Positions 24,747-32,129 of a stretch of DNA of 42,277 bases are shown here, piece after piece. Numbering within the stretch: position 1 is the stretch's first letter; each line of letters starts with the position of its first letter. Both the position numbers and the translations under genes were made by a program. The DNA is taken from positions 1 through 42,277 of the forward strand of contig JAFLUJ010000002.1 of NCBI GenBank assembly GCA_022511485.1, read 5' to 3'. Source of the DNA: Oscillospiraceae bacterium (GTDB taxonomy: Bacteria > Bacillota > Clostridia > Oscillospirales > Ruminococcaceae). The notes under the pieces are model-generated. The model ran no database searches, had not been told where the DNA came from, and saw only the letters and a program-made list of their open reading frames with translations.

Positions 24747-26207
24747 CTATTTTTTCGATTCCGGAAGATCGGACTGTACCATACCAAGCAGCAGCCAGAA
24801 GAAGGGAGCAACCGTCACCACGCTGGCGCTGAAAAACGCCTGTACGGAGTAAGCAAGGATCGCCGTCAGAAGTGCCGGACGAAACCATTTCTCCCGATCG
24901 GAAGCAAATTCCTTTATCCCTCTGCCGAGCCGCACAAAGGACACCGCCAGCAAAGCCAGATAAACTATCAGAGAGGGTATTCCCCGGGTCGCCGCTGTAT
25001 AAATATATTCGTTATAGCTGCGGTCAATGCTGTCTGTAAAGAGCATTGGGTCTTCGATCTGGAGCTTTGCCATAAGATCGGGACCTATGCCAAGAAAAGG
25101 ATGCTCCTTTATCATATCAAGGCTTCTGACCCAGGCAATCTGCCAGAGGGAATCAAAGTTTACCGGTGAGGGAGGTCCTATAATGAACAGTCTGTAGAAT
25201 GCGTCATTGTAGGCGATGGATTTATCCCTCATAACAGGTTCTCCCGTCTCGATAGGCTGATCGGTCAGATTTATTCCCTGGAGAGCGAAAACCAGTCCGA
25301 AAATAACAGCAAGGACTAACAGCAGTACAGCAAGACGTTTGCGGGAGGATCGCAGCTTTCCGGTCTCAAATTTTGTACCTCCCCTGCCTGCTGTGAACTC
25401 GATCACGATGGAAACAACAAGGACTGTACCAATTCCTATAAGGGGGACTATTGATGATGTGAAAAGTCCTGTAAGGAAAAACAACGCCGCCGCGCCTCCG
25501 TAAATAAGGGCACGGGTGGTATTTTTTTCATACAGCGCTCCTGCTGCGGCAATTCCGCTTACGAGAGTAAGGAAAGATCCATAGAAAATAGGACTGCCGG
25601 AAAGTCCGCTGGAAAGATGTACATCCTTCATAAGCACCAGCGCAGAGAGCTTCCTGAAATTTGAGGGGAAATCACAGGGTATGTGCTGTAAAATTGCAAC
25701 GATCGCCTGCAAAATTCCCGCGCCGATAAGAACGTCAAAGACCATTTTTACCGAGCTTTCTTTCCTTACCGCAGTGGCAAGAAGGAATATCCCGAAGTAG
25801 GCAAACAGAGCAAGCAGACCCTCATAGCGTCCCATTTCTCCAAGGAGAGCCGTGGTAAGATGCTCCTGGGAAGCTCCGCTCAGAACTACCCGGTAATAGG
25901 ATGCAAATGCAAGCACTGCAAGTCCCACTATAAGGAATGCAGCAGGATAGTTCTTAAAAAGTATGTCCTTGCGAAGCAGCAGCACTATATAAAAGAGTAT
26001 GCAGGAAAATCCTGTAGCATACAGAAATGCACCAAGAAAGGAGTTTGCGGCGTCCGAACCGGTGATAAACGTAATAAACATAGACCCTATCAGGGGTACG
26101 ATTATACAGGCGCATAAAAGTCCGCTTATCCATTTTCTTACCGTATTCTTGCTCATGTTCAGGATGAAGTTGGATTTTTCCGTTGTTCCGAATATCGTTT
26201 TTGGCAT
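24747..26207 (-). CDS. O-antigen ligase / polymerase family membrane protein
   Basis: 486 residues with about 11-12 hydrophobic segments. The large extracellular loop (about residues 320-410) carries DMIKEHPFLGIGPDL followed by SYNEYIYTAATRGIPSLIVYLALL, the typical Wzy_C / O-antigen-ligase signature (H-P-x-x-G-x-G-P ... N-x-x-x). Such proteins join or polymerise lipid-linked glycans at the outer face of the membrane; in Gram-positives they act on exopolysaccharides or teichoic-type polymers. The ribosome binding site is weak (AAAGTGGTG). The gene starts 25 bases after the rny stop on the same strand, so it may be read through from rny. Confidence 0.88.
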   Translation of the reverse strand: MPKTIFGTTEKSNFILNMSKNTVRKWISGLLCACIIVPLIGSMFITFITGSDAANSFLGAFLYATGFSCILFYIVLLLRKDILFKNYPAAFLIVGLAVLAFASYYRVVLSGASQEHLTTALLGEMGRYEGLLALFAYFGIFLLATAVRKESSVKMVFDVLIGAGILQAIVAILQHIPCDFPSNFRKLSALVLMKDVHLSSGLSGSPIFYGSFLTLVSGIAAAGALYEKNTTRALIYGGAAALFFLTGLFTSSIVPLIGIGTVLVVSIVIEFTAGRGGTKFETGKLRSSRKRLAVLLLVLAVIFGLVFALQGINLTDQPIETGEPVMRDKSIAYNDAFYRLFIIGPPSPVNFDSLWQIAWVRSLDMIKEHPFLGIGPDLMAKLQIEDPMLFTDSIDRSYNEYIYTAATRGIPSLIVYLALLAVSFVRLGRGIKEFASDREKWFRPALLTAILAYSVQAFFSASVVTVAPFFWLLLGMVQSDLPESKK

Positions 26208-26232
26208 AATACACCACTTTTCTATTGTCTGT

Positions 26233-27801
26233 TTACTTAGCGTACTCTACTGCACGGCTTTCCCGGATAAGATTTACCTTGATCTGACCGGGATAATCCA
26301 TCTCATTTTCAATGCGCTGAGCGATCTCCCTTGCAACGATAGTCATTCTCTCATCGTTGATCTTTTCAGGCATGACCATAATACGAACCTCACGGCCTGC
26401 CTGGATAGCAAAGGATTTTTCAACTCCGTCGTAGGAGGTACAGATCTCCTCCAGCTTCTGGAGACGCTTGATGTAGTTTTCATAATTTTCGCTTCTTGCT
26501 CCGGGACGAGCCGCAGAAACTGCGTCAGCAGCCTGAACCAGAGTTGCAACAACAGACTTGGCTTCCACGTCGCCGTGGTGAGCCTCGATAGCGTGGATGA
26601 CCTCCGCGCTCTCCTTGTACTTGCGGCATACGTCCACGCCGATCTGAACGTGAGAGCCTTCGATCTCATAACTGAGAGCCTTGCCGACGTCATGGAGAAG
26701 TCCTGCACGGCGTGCAAGATTAGCGTCCACACCAAGCTCGGAAGCCATTATTCCCGCAAGGTGAGCGACCTCGATGGAGTGGCTCAGAACGTTCTGACGG
26801 TAGGATGTGCGGTAGTAAAGACGTCCGATAAGACGTACAAGCTCGTGGTTGAGACCATGTACATTGGTTTCCAGAACGGCGCGTTCGCCCTCCTGCTTGA
26901 TCTTGTGCTCAACCTCCCGGCGTGCCTTGTCCACCATTTCTTCAATACGGGAGGGGTGGATACGTCCGTCAGCAATAAGCTTTTCCAGAGCGATCCTTGC
27001 AACCTCCCGGCGGGCGTGGTCAAAGCAGGACAGGGTAATAGCCTCAGGAGTGTCATCGATAATAAGGTCAACGCCTGTAAGAGTTTCAAGAGTACGGATG
27101 TTGCGTCCCTCACGGCCGATGATACGACCCTTCATTTCGTCGTTAGGCAGCGGAACGACAGATACGGCAGTCTCGGAGACCTGATCTGCGGCGCATTTGG
27201 AAATAGCCATAGAAATAAGACCCCGGGCTTTTTCCTCGCACTCGTCCTTAAGCTGAGTTTCGTACTGCTGTATTTTCAGCGCCTTGTCATGTACAAGCTC
27301 GCTTTCAAGCATGGAGAGCAGGTGTTCCTTCGCCTGTTCCATGGTAAACTGGGAGATCTTTTCCAGTATCTCCATCTGGGACTTCTTGATCTTGTCAGCT
27401 TCCTCCAGCTTTTCCTCAGCCTGCTTGAGCTTTTTCTGGAGCTGCTCCTCTTTCTTTTCTATGTTGTCACTTTTCTTGTCAAGATTTTCTTCCTTTTGCT
27501 GGATACGTCTTTCCTGACGGGACATATCGTTCCGGCGTTCCTTGATCTCTTTTTCCAGCTCGGAACGGCTTTTGTGGATCTCGTCCTTGGCTTCCACAAG
27601 GGCGATCTTCTTTTTGCTTTCGGCTTCCTTTTTGGCGTCTTCGATAATACGTTCTGCTTCCTTTTCAGCGGAGCCGATAGCGGATTCAGCCTGCTGCTTG
27701 CGGTAGTTCACCCCGACTTTGAACAGGATAAATCCCGAAACGCCGGCACCTACAGCAAATGTAACGATACAAAATACTATAGTCATTGCTAATGTGACCA
27801 A
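26233..27801 (-). CDS. rny: ribonuclease Y
   Basis: 522 residues, full length. RNase Y is the membrane-bound endoribonuclease that starts mRNA decay in many Firmicutes. An N-terminal membrane anchor (about residues 6-28) is followed by a long coiled coil (to about residue 200). The KH domain has GRIIGREGRNIRTLETLTGVDLIIDDTPE, and the HD domain has SHSIEVAHLAGIM and LLHDVGKAL (the catalytic His-Asp pair) and EAHHGDVE. The TTG at 27801 has AAGGAGGT eight bases upstream, making it the better start; ATG 27786 would be 15 bases further in. Confidence 0.97.
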   Translation of the reverse strand: MVTLAMTIVFCIVTFAVGAGVSGFILFKVGVNYRKQQAESAIGSAEKEAERIIEDAKKEAESKKKIALVEAKDEIHKSRSELEKEIKERRNDMSRQERRIQQKEENLDKKSDNIEKKEEQLQKKLKQAEEKLEEADKIKKSQMEILEKISQFTMEQAKEHLLSMLESELVHDKALKIQQYETQLKDECEEKARGLISMAISKCAADQVSETAVSVVPLPNDEMKGRIIGREGRNIRTLETLTGVDLIIDDTPEAITLSCFDHARREVARIALEKLIADGRIHPSRIEEMVDKARREVEHKIKQEGERAVLETNVHGLNHELVRLIGRLYYRTSYRQNVLSHSIEVAHLAGIMASELGVDANLARRAGLLHDVGKALSYEIEGSHVQIGVDVCRKYKESAEVIHAIEAHHGDVEAKSVVATLVQAADAVSAARPGARSENYENYIKRLQKLEEICTSYDGVEKSFAIQAGREVRIMVMPEKINDERMTIVAREIAQRIENEMDYPGQIKVNLIRESRAVEYAK

Positions 27802-27822
27802 ACCGGATACCTCCTTTTTTAG

Positions 27823-27895
27823 TGAGTCAGAGGACAGAGTACAGAAGATAGATGAGGGATCCTGACCCCTATCTTCTAACTTCTAACCTCTAATA
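27823..27895. repeat. 7-bp-unit hairpin repeat, copy H2
   Basis: On the minus strand the sequence reads as ten 7-base units: TTAGAGG, TTAGAAG, TTAGAAG, ATAGGGG, TCAGGAT and then pyrimidine-rich units that are their approximate reverse complement. It can fold into one ~30-bp hairpin. Same family as H3 (29482-29553). Confidence 0.8.
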
Positions 27896-28001
27896 GCAAA
27901 TGCTTCGGAGGCTGATATAAGGCTTCATCATATTAAACTGTCATAAACCGACAGAAAATACATCGTATGTCATTTTCCGCGGATAAACGACAGAATTTTG
28001 T

Positions 28002-28181
28002 TTAAAATATAGGCACGGACGTAAGATCGTCCAGTCCTGCTTTGTATTTGTACGGGTCATACCGGATATTGTTCCTGATCTTGCCGGAAAACAGGGAATA
28101 TGATATTACACCCGCAATAAGAAAATATATCTTAAACGCAGGGAGAAAATTGATTTTGCCCGTCCTATGGTCATGCAGCAA
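28002..28181 (-). CDS. possible 59-residue small membrane protein or gene remnant
   Basis: An open frame on the minus strand from TTG 28181 to TAA 28002. A hydrophobic stretch (FKIYFLIAGVISYSLFSG) is followed by a polar tail KIRNNIRYDPYKYKAGLDDL that reads like real protein. There is no ATG start and no good ribosome binding site, and an in-frame stop lies three codons upstream of the TTG, so it may be the 3' end of a decayed gene. The rest of 27900-28484 shows no gene I can support. Confidence 0.3.
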   Translation of the reverse strand: MLHDHRTGKINFLPAFKIYFLIAGVISYSLFSGKIRNNIRYDPYKYKAGLDDLTSVPIF

Positions 28182-28484
28182 TGACCGTGGTCATAAAACG
28201 ACCGGACGGATACCTATAAATAAAAAATATATGAAAGCCTCTATTTAAGCCATAGAAGCATGAAAAAAATTGAACAGCAATTTATTTTTACGCCTTTGGG
28301 AGAATGTCCCTGAGACATCTATATTAATACAATTGCATTCATTCTTTTATTTTAATACAAATTCTTCTGTTTGTCAAGGAAATTTATACAATTTGTCACC
28401 ATTTAATAATATTTTAATCTTTTGTATGTAAAAAACGACGGTTGACAACAACGAAAGAATGGAACGCCCTTTGCGGGTCACAAA

Positions 28485-28514
28485 ATGGGAGTTTTTACCG
28501 CTCCCATATTTTTT
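28485..28514 (+). terminator. intrinsic terminator-like hairpin without an obvious gene
   Basis: ATGGGAG (28485-28491) pairs with CTCCCAT (28501-28507), followed by ATTTTTT. No coding region is seen on the plus strand in the 680 bases before it, so it may end a small RNA or be a relic. Confidence 0.6.
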
Positions 28515-28562
28515 GATTTGGGATTAGTATTGCATCAACTCTATTGACAACGTAAGTTAAAC

Positions 28563-28591
28563 TTGACAATAATAATATAGAATGATATAAT
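28563..28591 (+). promoter_or_regulatory. consensus promoter of the toxin/immunity-like pair
   Basis: TTGACA (28563-28568), 17-base spacer, TATAAT (28586-28591), 34 bases before the ATG at 28626. Confidence 0.85.
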
Positions 28592-28625
28592 ATAACTGAA
28601 AGAAAATGTTTGGGAACGAAATAGA

Positions 28626-28982
28626 ATGAATGATATAACTAAGGAAAACATTTATATTGGCAGAAGCTTAGGAGCTTCCGGCAAAAATTATCCTGTAAAG
28701 CTTCCGAACGGAGGTCATGCAAAATTTGCCGAAGGCACCGAGATCACTGACATAAAAGTTTTTGCAGGCAAAGGAACTGATATACCAATAAAAAACGCTA
28801 AATTCCTTGAATCAGATTATGGAGTAGCAGCTGATGAATGGAAAAAAGTCAGAGGTACTGCATACATAACAGCAAATGGGAAAAATCGCAAAGCAGAAGT
28901 TCATTGGTATGAGGGTGGAAATCAAAAAGTTCAATTTAAAGTAAAGAGGTATTACGATGATGAGAGTCAAATATTTGGGTGA
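28626..28982 (+). CDS. stand-alone domain resembling phage MuF C-terminal / polymorphic-toxin domain
   Basis: 118 residues. The pattern IGRSLGASGKNY (10-22), FAEGTEITDIKVFAGKG (34-50), DEWKKVRGTAYI (70-81), KAEVHWYE (89-96) and VQFKVKRYY (102-110) recalls, from memory, a domain found at the C-terminus of phage minor-head (MuF) proteins and polymorphic toxins, probably of a nuclease-like fold. Here it is not attached to any delivery module and has its own consensus promoter. The ribosome binding site is weak (GGGAACG). Its end overlaps the next small gene by 26 bases. The family link is from memory and the toxin role is inference. Confidence 0.55.
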   Translation: MNDITKENIYIGRSLGASGKNYPVKLPNGGHAKFAEGTEITDIKVFAGKGTDIPIKNAKFLESDYGVAADEWKKVRGTAYITANGKNRKAEVHWYEGGNQKVQFKVKRYYDDESQIFG

Positions 28983-29118
28983 AAGCAGTATGTTAGCGCT
29001 GCTCAACGGCAAAATATATAATGTTATTTCAATAGAAGAAGATTGGTACAGAATTATTGACGAAACAGATGAAGATTATCTTTATCCTCCGGAAGAGTTT
29101 GAGGTTGTTGAAGAATAG
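28957..29118 (+). CDS. 53-residue acidic partner protein (immunity-like)
   Basis: Starts at ATG 28957 (or the ATG at 28960) with AGAGG about 6 bases upstream. The sequence opens MMRVKYLGESSMLALLNGKIYNV, then EEDWYRIIDETDEDYLYPPEEFEVVEE. It resembles the short proteins of the KVKYIG...GK.Y.V...DYLY type that often accompany phage minor-head/toxin genes. Highly acidic (net charge strongly negative), which fits binding of the basic upstream protein. The 26-base overlap with the upstream gene argues for coupled expression. Confidence 0.6.
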   Translation: MMRVKYLGESSMLALLNGKIYNVISIEEDWYRIIDETDEDYLYPPEEFEVVEE

Positions 29119-29151
29119 ATTCTTTGAGGGGGCAAATTTCGCAGCGACCCC

Positions 29152-29180
29152 TTGACAAATCAAAAAAAACGTGATACACT
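29152..29180 (+). promoter_or_regulatory. thrS promoter
   Basis: TTGACA (29152-29157), 17-base spacer, TACACT (29175-29180). Transcription would start near 29187, at the 5' edge of the T-box leader. Confidence 0.8.
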
Positions 29181-29186
29181 GTAGTT

Positions 29187-29480
29187 GATAACATTAATAA
29201 CAGAAAACGTCGATAAGGAAGGCACTATTCAATGGCAATTAAAATTGCCTGAGCGGATTTCAGAGAGCTCCCCCAAGCTGTGAAAGGAGTATTCCGCAGG
29301 ATATTGCACACCGCCTTTGAGTCCGTCCAATACACGGCGGGAAGCTCCCGTTACAGAGCAAATGAGATGTATGCTTCCGGAAGTGTGCCCTTGGAGGGTT
29401 TCCCTTCTCCGCATATGAATTTGGGTGGAACCGCGATAATATCGTCCCTTGATTAGAAAAATAATCAAGGGGCATTTTTT
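29187..29480 (+). promoter_or_regulatory. T-box riboswitch of thrS (Thr specifier)
   Basis: The T-box core GGGTGGAACCGCGAT is at 29423-29437 and is followed by the terminator hairpin CCCTTGATTA / TAATCAAGGG (29446-29471) and a T run. Stem I shows the CAGAGAG motif (about 29264). The closing pair CGGATTT / GAGTCCG places an ACC threonine codon (29310-29312) in the specifier loop. Uncharged tRNA-Thr would stabilise the antiterminator and let transcription reach thrS. T-box identity is firm; the exact specifier position is my fold by eye. Confidence 0.93.
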
Positions 29481-29481
29481 G

Positions 29482-29553
29482 TTAGAGGTTAGAAATTCAG
29501 AAGATAGAGGATAGAAAATAAAGTCTCCTCTTCTATCCTCTGACCTCTGTCAT
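29482..29553. repeat. 7-bp-unit hairpin repeat, copy H3
   Basis: Reads TTAGAGG, TTAGAAA, (one 8-base unit), ATAGAGG, ATAGAAA, ATAAAGT, then CTCCTCT, TCTATCC, TCTGACC, TCTGTCA. The second half is the approximate reverse complement of the first. It lies between the T-box terminator and the thrS ribosome binding site, so it is part of the thrS mRNA. Confidence 0.8.
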
Positions 29554-29603
29554 ACTAAAAAGCAAGTAATTAACAATAAAAAATTCTAAAAGGAGAAATA
29601 TTT

Positions 29604-31550
29604 ATGATCAAATTAACACTTAAGGACGGCTCTGTCCGAGAGATCGAAGCGGCAGCTCCCGCATCCGAAATTATCAAGGGCATCGGCATGGGACTTTACA
29701 AAGCCGCGTGCTGCGTAAAAATCAACGGTGAAGTTCGCGATATGCGTACCACAATTGACAAGGACTGCACATTCGAGGTCATGACCTTCGATACCGAGGA
29801 GGGCAAAAAGACCTTCTGGCATACAGCCTCCCATATTCTTGCTCAGGCGGTAAAAAGACTTTATCCCGATGTTAAGCTTGCCATCGGTCCTGCTATAGAC
29901 AACGGCTTCTATTACGATTTTGACACTGAAAAGGCATTTACTGCCGACGACCTCACCAAGCTCGAGGAGGAAATGAAGAAGATCGTCAAGGAGGGTATCG
30001 ACATTGAGCAGTTCGGTCTTGCTCCTGCGGAAGCTATCGCTCTGCTTGAAAAAATGGGCGAGCCCTACAAGGTGGAGCTCTGCAACGAGCACGCAGACAA
30101 GGGCGAGGACATCAGCTTCTATAAACAGGGAGACTTCACCGACCTTTGCGCAGGTCCACACCTGATGAACACTTCAACTGTAAAGGCATTCAAGCTTACA
30201 GCCTGCACCGGCGCTTACTGGCGGGGAGACGCAAAGGGTAAGCAGCTTTCCAGAATTTACGGTACAGCTTATCCTAAGGCAAGTCAGCTTGAAGAACACC
30301 TCGCCGCTGCCGAGGAGGCTAAGAAGCGTGACCATAACAAGCTGGGACGTGAGCTTGAATATTTCACAACAGTAGACTATATCGGTCAGGGACTTCCCAT
30401 TCTGCTTCCCAAAGGCGCAAGAGTTGTCCAGATACTCCAGCGCTGGGTGGAGGACGTTGAACAGAAAAAGGGCTGTCTGCTGACAAAGACCCCCTATATG
30501 GCAAAAAGAGAGCTTTATAAAATCTCCGGACACTGGGATCACTACCTTGACGGAATGTTCATTTTAGGAGATCCCCACGACGAAACAAAGGAGTGCTTCG
30601 CTCTCCGTCCTATGACCTGTCCGTTCCAGTATCAGGTATTTCTGAACAGAGCACGTTCCTACCGTGATCTTCCCATGCGTCTGACAGAGACATCTACACT
30701 GTTTAGAAACGAGGACAGCGGCGAAATGCACGGACTTATCCGCGTTCGTCAGTTTACTATCTCCGAGGGACACTACATTCTCCGTCCCGAGCAGCTTGAA
30801 GAGGAGTTCAAGGGCTGTCTGGAGCTTGCAAAATATATGCTTGACACCGTGGGACTTCTTGATAAGTGTACCTTCCGTTTCTCCCAGTGGGATCCTGCAA
30901 ATCCCAAGAACAAGTACGAGGGCACAAAGGAACAGTGGGAAGAAGCGCAGGCAGCAATGAAGAAAATCCTGGATAATATCGGAATCGAATACACCGTAGG
31001 AATAGACGAAGCTGCTTTCTACGGTCCTAAGCTGGATATTCAGTATAAGAACGTGTACGGCAAGGAGGATACACTGGTAACGATCCAGATAGATATGCTT
31101 CTGGCTGAAAAGTTCGGCATGGAGTATACCGATGTGGATGGCAAAAAGAGAATGCCTTATATCATCCACAGGACATCCCTTGGCTGTTACGAGCGCACAC
31201 TGGCATATCTTATCGAAACATATGCAGGAGCGCTTCCGCTGTGGCTCTCACCGGAGCAGGTAAGAATTCTCCCCGTTACGGACAGAGCAGCAGAGTACAG
31301 CCAGAAGGTATACGAAAAGCTGGATCAGAGAGGAATCAGAGTAACTATCGACTCCCGTAAAGAAGGCGTGGGCTATAAGATCCGTCAGGCACAGCTTGAA
31401 AAGATCCCGTATTTCCTTATCGTAGGCGACAAGGAGGCAGAGAGCGGGACGCTTTCACTCCGTTCCTGCAAGGAAGGCGATCTGGGCGTAATGCCGATGA
31501 ACGACGTACTGAATAAGATCTTTGAAGAGAACGAGACGAAAGCTCGGTAA
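29604..31550 (+). CDS. thrS: threonyl-tRNA synthetase
   Basis: 648 residues, full length. It charges tRNA-Thr in the cytoplasm. N-terminal TGS domain (residues about 1-60); editing/SAD domain with HTASHILAQAVKRLYPDVKLAIGPAIDNGFYYDF (about 70-105) and CAGPHL; class II core with motif 2 around TLFRNEDSGEMHGLIRVRQF and RPMTCPFQYQ; and C-terminal anticodon-binding domain (LSPEQVRILPVTDRA onward). The start ATG has AAAGGAG 9 bases upstream. It is controlled by the T-box directly upstream and ends at its own terminator. Confidence 0.98.
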   Translation: MIKLTLKDGSVREIEAAAPASEIIKGIGMGLYKAACCVKINGEVRDMRTTIDKDCTFEVMTFDTEEGKKTFWHTASHILAQAVKRLYPDVKLAIGPAIDNGFYYDFDTEKAFTADDLTKLEEEMKKIVKEGIDIEQFGLAPAEAIALLEKMGEPYKVELCNEHADKGEDISFYKQGDFTDLCAGPHLMNTSTVKAFKLTACTGAYWRGDAKGKQLSRIYGTAYPKASQLEEHLAAAEEAKKRDHNKLGRELEYFTTVDYIGQGLPILLPKGARVVQILQRWVEDVEQKKGCLLTKTPYMAKRELYKISGHWDHYLDGMFILGDPHDETKECFALRPMTCPFQYQVFLNRARSYRDLPMRLTETSTLFRNEDSGEMHGLIRVRQFTISEGHYILRPEQLEEEFKGCLELAKYMLDTVGLLDKCTFRFSQWDPANPKNKYEGTKEQWEEAQAAMKKILDNIGIEYTVGIDEAAFYGPKLDIQYKNVYGKEDTLVTIQIDMLLAEKFGMEYTDVDGKKRMPYIIHRTSLGCYERTLAYLIETYAGALPLWLSPEQVRILPVTDRAAEYSQKVYEKLDQRGIRVTIDSRKEGVGYKIRQAQLEKIPYFLIVGDKEAESGTLSLRSCKEGDLGVMPMNDVLNKIFEENETKAR

Positions 31551-31558
31551 TAAAAATA

Positions 31559-31593
31559 AGCGGTTCAGTTTTTATGCTGAGCCGCTGTTATTT
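31559..31593 (+). terminator. terminator of thrS
   Basis: AGCGGtTCAG / CTGAgCCGCT hairpin (31559-31586) followed by GTTATTT. Confidence 0.8.
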
Positions 31594-31681
31594 ACTTCAT
31601 TTCTGATTATGTCAATAGCATATGAGAATAAATAAGGCGATATCCATTTTGATGAAACTCCAAAAATATTTAAAAACCCCC

Positions 31682-31736
31682 TTGACAATTCTACAAGAGT
31701 GTAGTACAATAAAATTATTCTACAGCACTGTAGAAT
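31682..31736. promoter_or_regulatory. promoter and two operators of the BlaI-type repressor
   Basis: TTGACA (31682-31687), 17-base spacer, TACAAT (31705-31710). Operator 1, CTACAAGAGTGTAG (31691-31704), sits in the spacer. Operator 2 (31717-31736) has perfect 9-base arms ATTCTACAG / CTGTAGAAT. Both carry the TACA-N4-TGTA core known for BlaI/MecI operators; their centres are 29 bp apart. Repressor binding would directly block polymerase. Confidence 0.88.
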
Positions 31737-31754
31737 CTAAAGGAGGTTATACAC

Positions 31755-32129
31755 ATGAAGCATTTCAGGGAAATGTCCGAGACCGAACAGGAGATCATGG
31801 AAGTCCTGTGGGAGTCCGCACCAAAAACGTTAAATGAGCTCCGGGATCTCTTTGCAAACCAGCGGGGAAAGGTCTGGAAGCCCCAGACCCTCGCCACATT
31901 TATTTCGAGGCTTGTTGAAAAGGAGCTGATAATCTGGGAGCAGCGGGGCAGAGCCAGATATTACAGTCCCGCACTGACTAAAGCTGAATATGAGGGAGCA
32001 AAGGCGAAAACGGTGCTTGATACGCTTTTCGACGGTTCGCTTCAGAGCTTTGTGGCTGCATTGTATGACGGCGACGCTCTTTCTGAACAGGACATTGCTG
32101 AAATGAAAGAGTGGGTCGAATCAAAATGA
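31755..32129 (+). CDS. BlaI/MecI/CopY family transcriptional repressor
   Basis: 124 residues, normal length. The winged helix N-terminal domain (MSETEQEIMEVLWESAPKTLNELRD, KVWKPQTLATFISRLVEKELI, RGRARYYSP) is typical, followed by a dimerisation helix region (residues 85-124). The start has AAAGGAGG 8 bases upstream. It represses its own operon through the two operators directly upstream. Its stop overlaps the M56 peptidase gene by four bases (ATGA), so the pair is co-translated. Confidence 0.92.
   Translation: MKHFREMSETEQEIMEVLWESAPKTLNELRDLFANQRGKVWKPQTLATFISRLVEKELIIWEQRGRARYYSPALTKAEYEGAKAKTVLDTLFDGSLQSFVAALYDGDALSEQDIAEMKEWVESK

Noticed and set aside
25999..27792. A 597-residue plus-strand open frame
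   Set aside because: It lies antisense to rny and the O-antigen-ligase-like gene, both of which have clear domains; it has Cys/Leu-rich shadow-frame composition and no ribosome binding site.
28042..28248. A 68-codon plus-strand frame
   Set aside because: No ribosome binding site, composition of random AT-rich translation, and it overlaps a more protein-like frame on the other strand.
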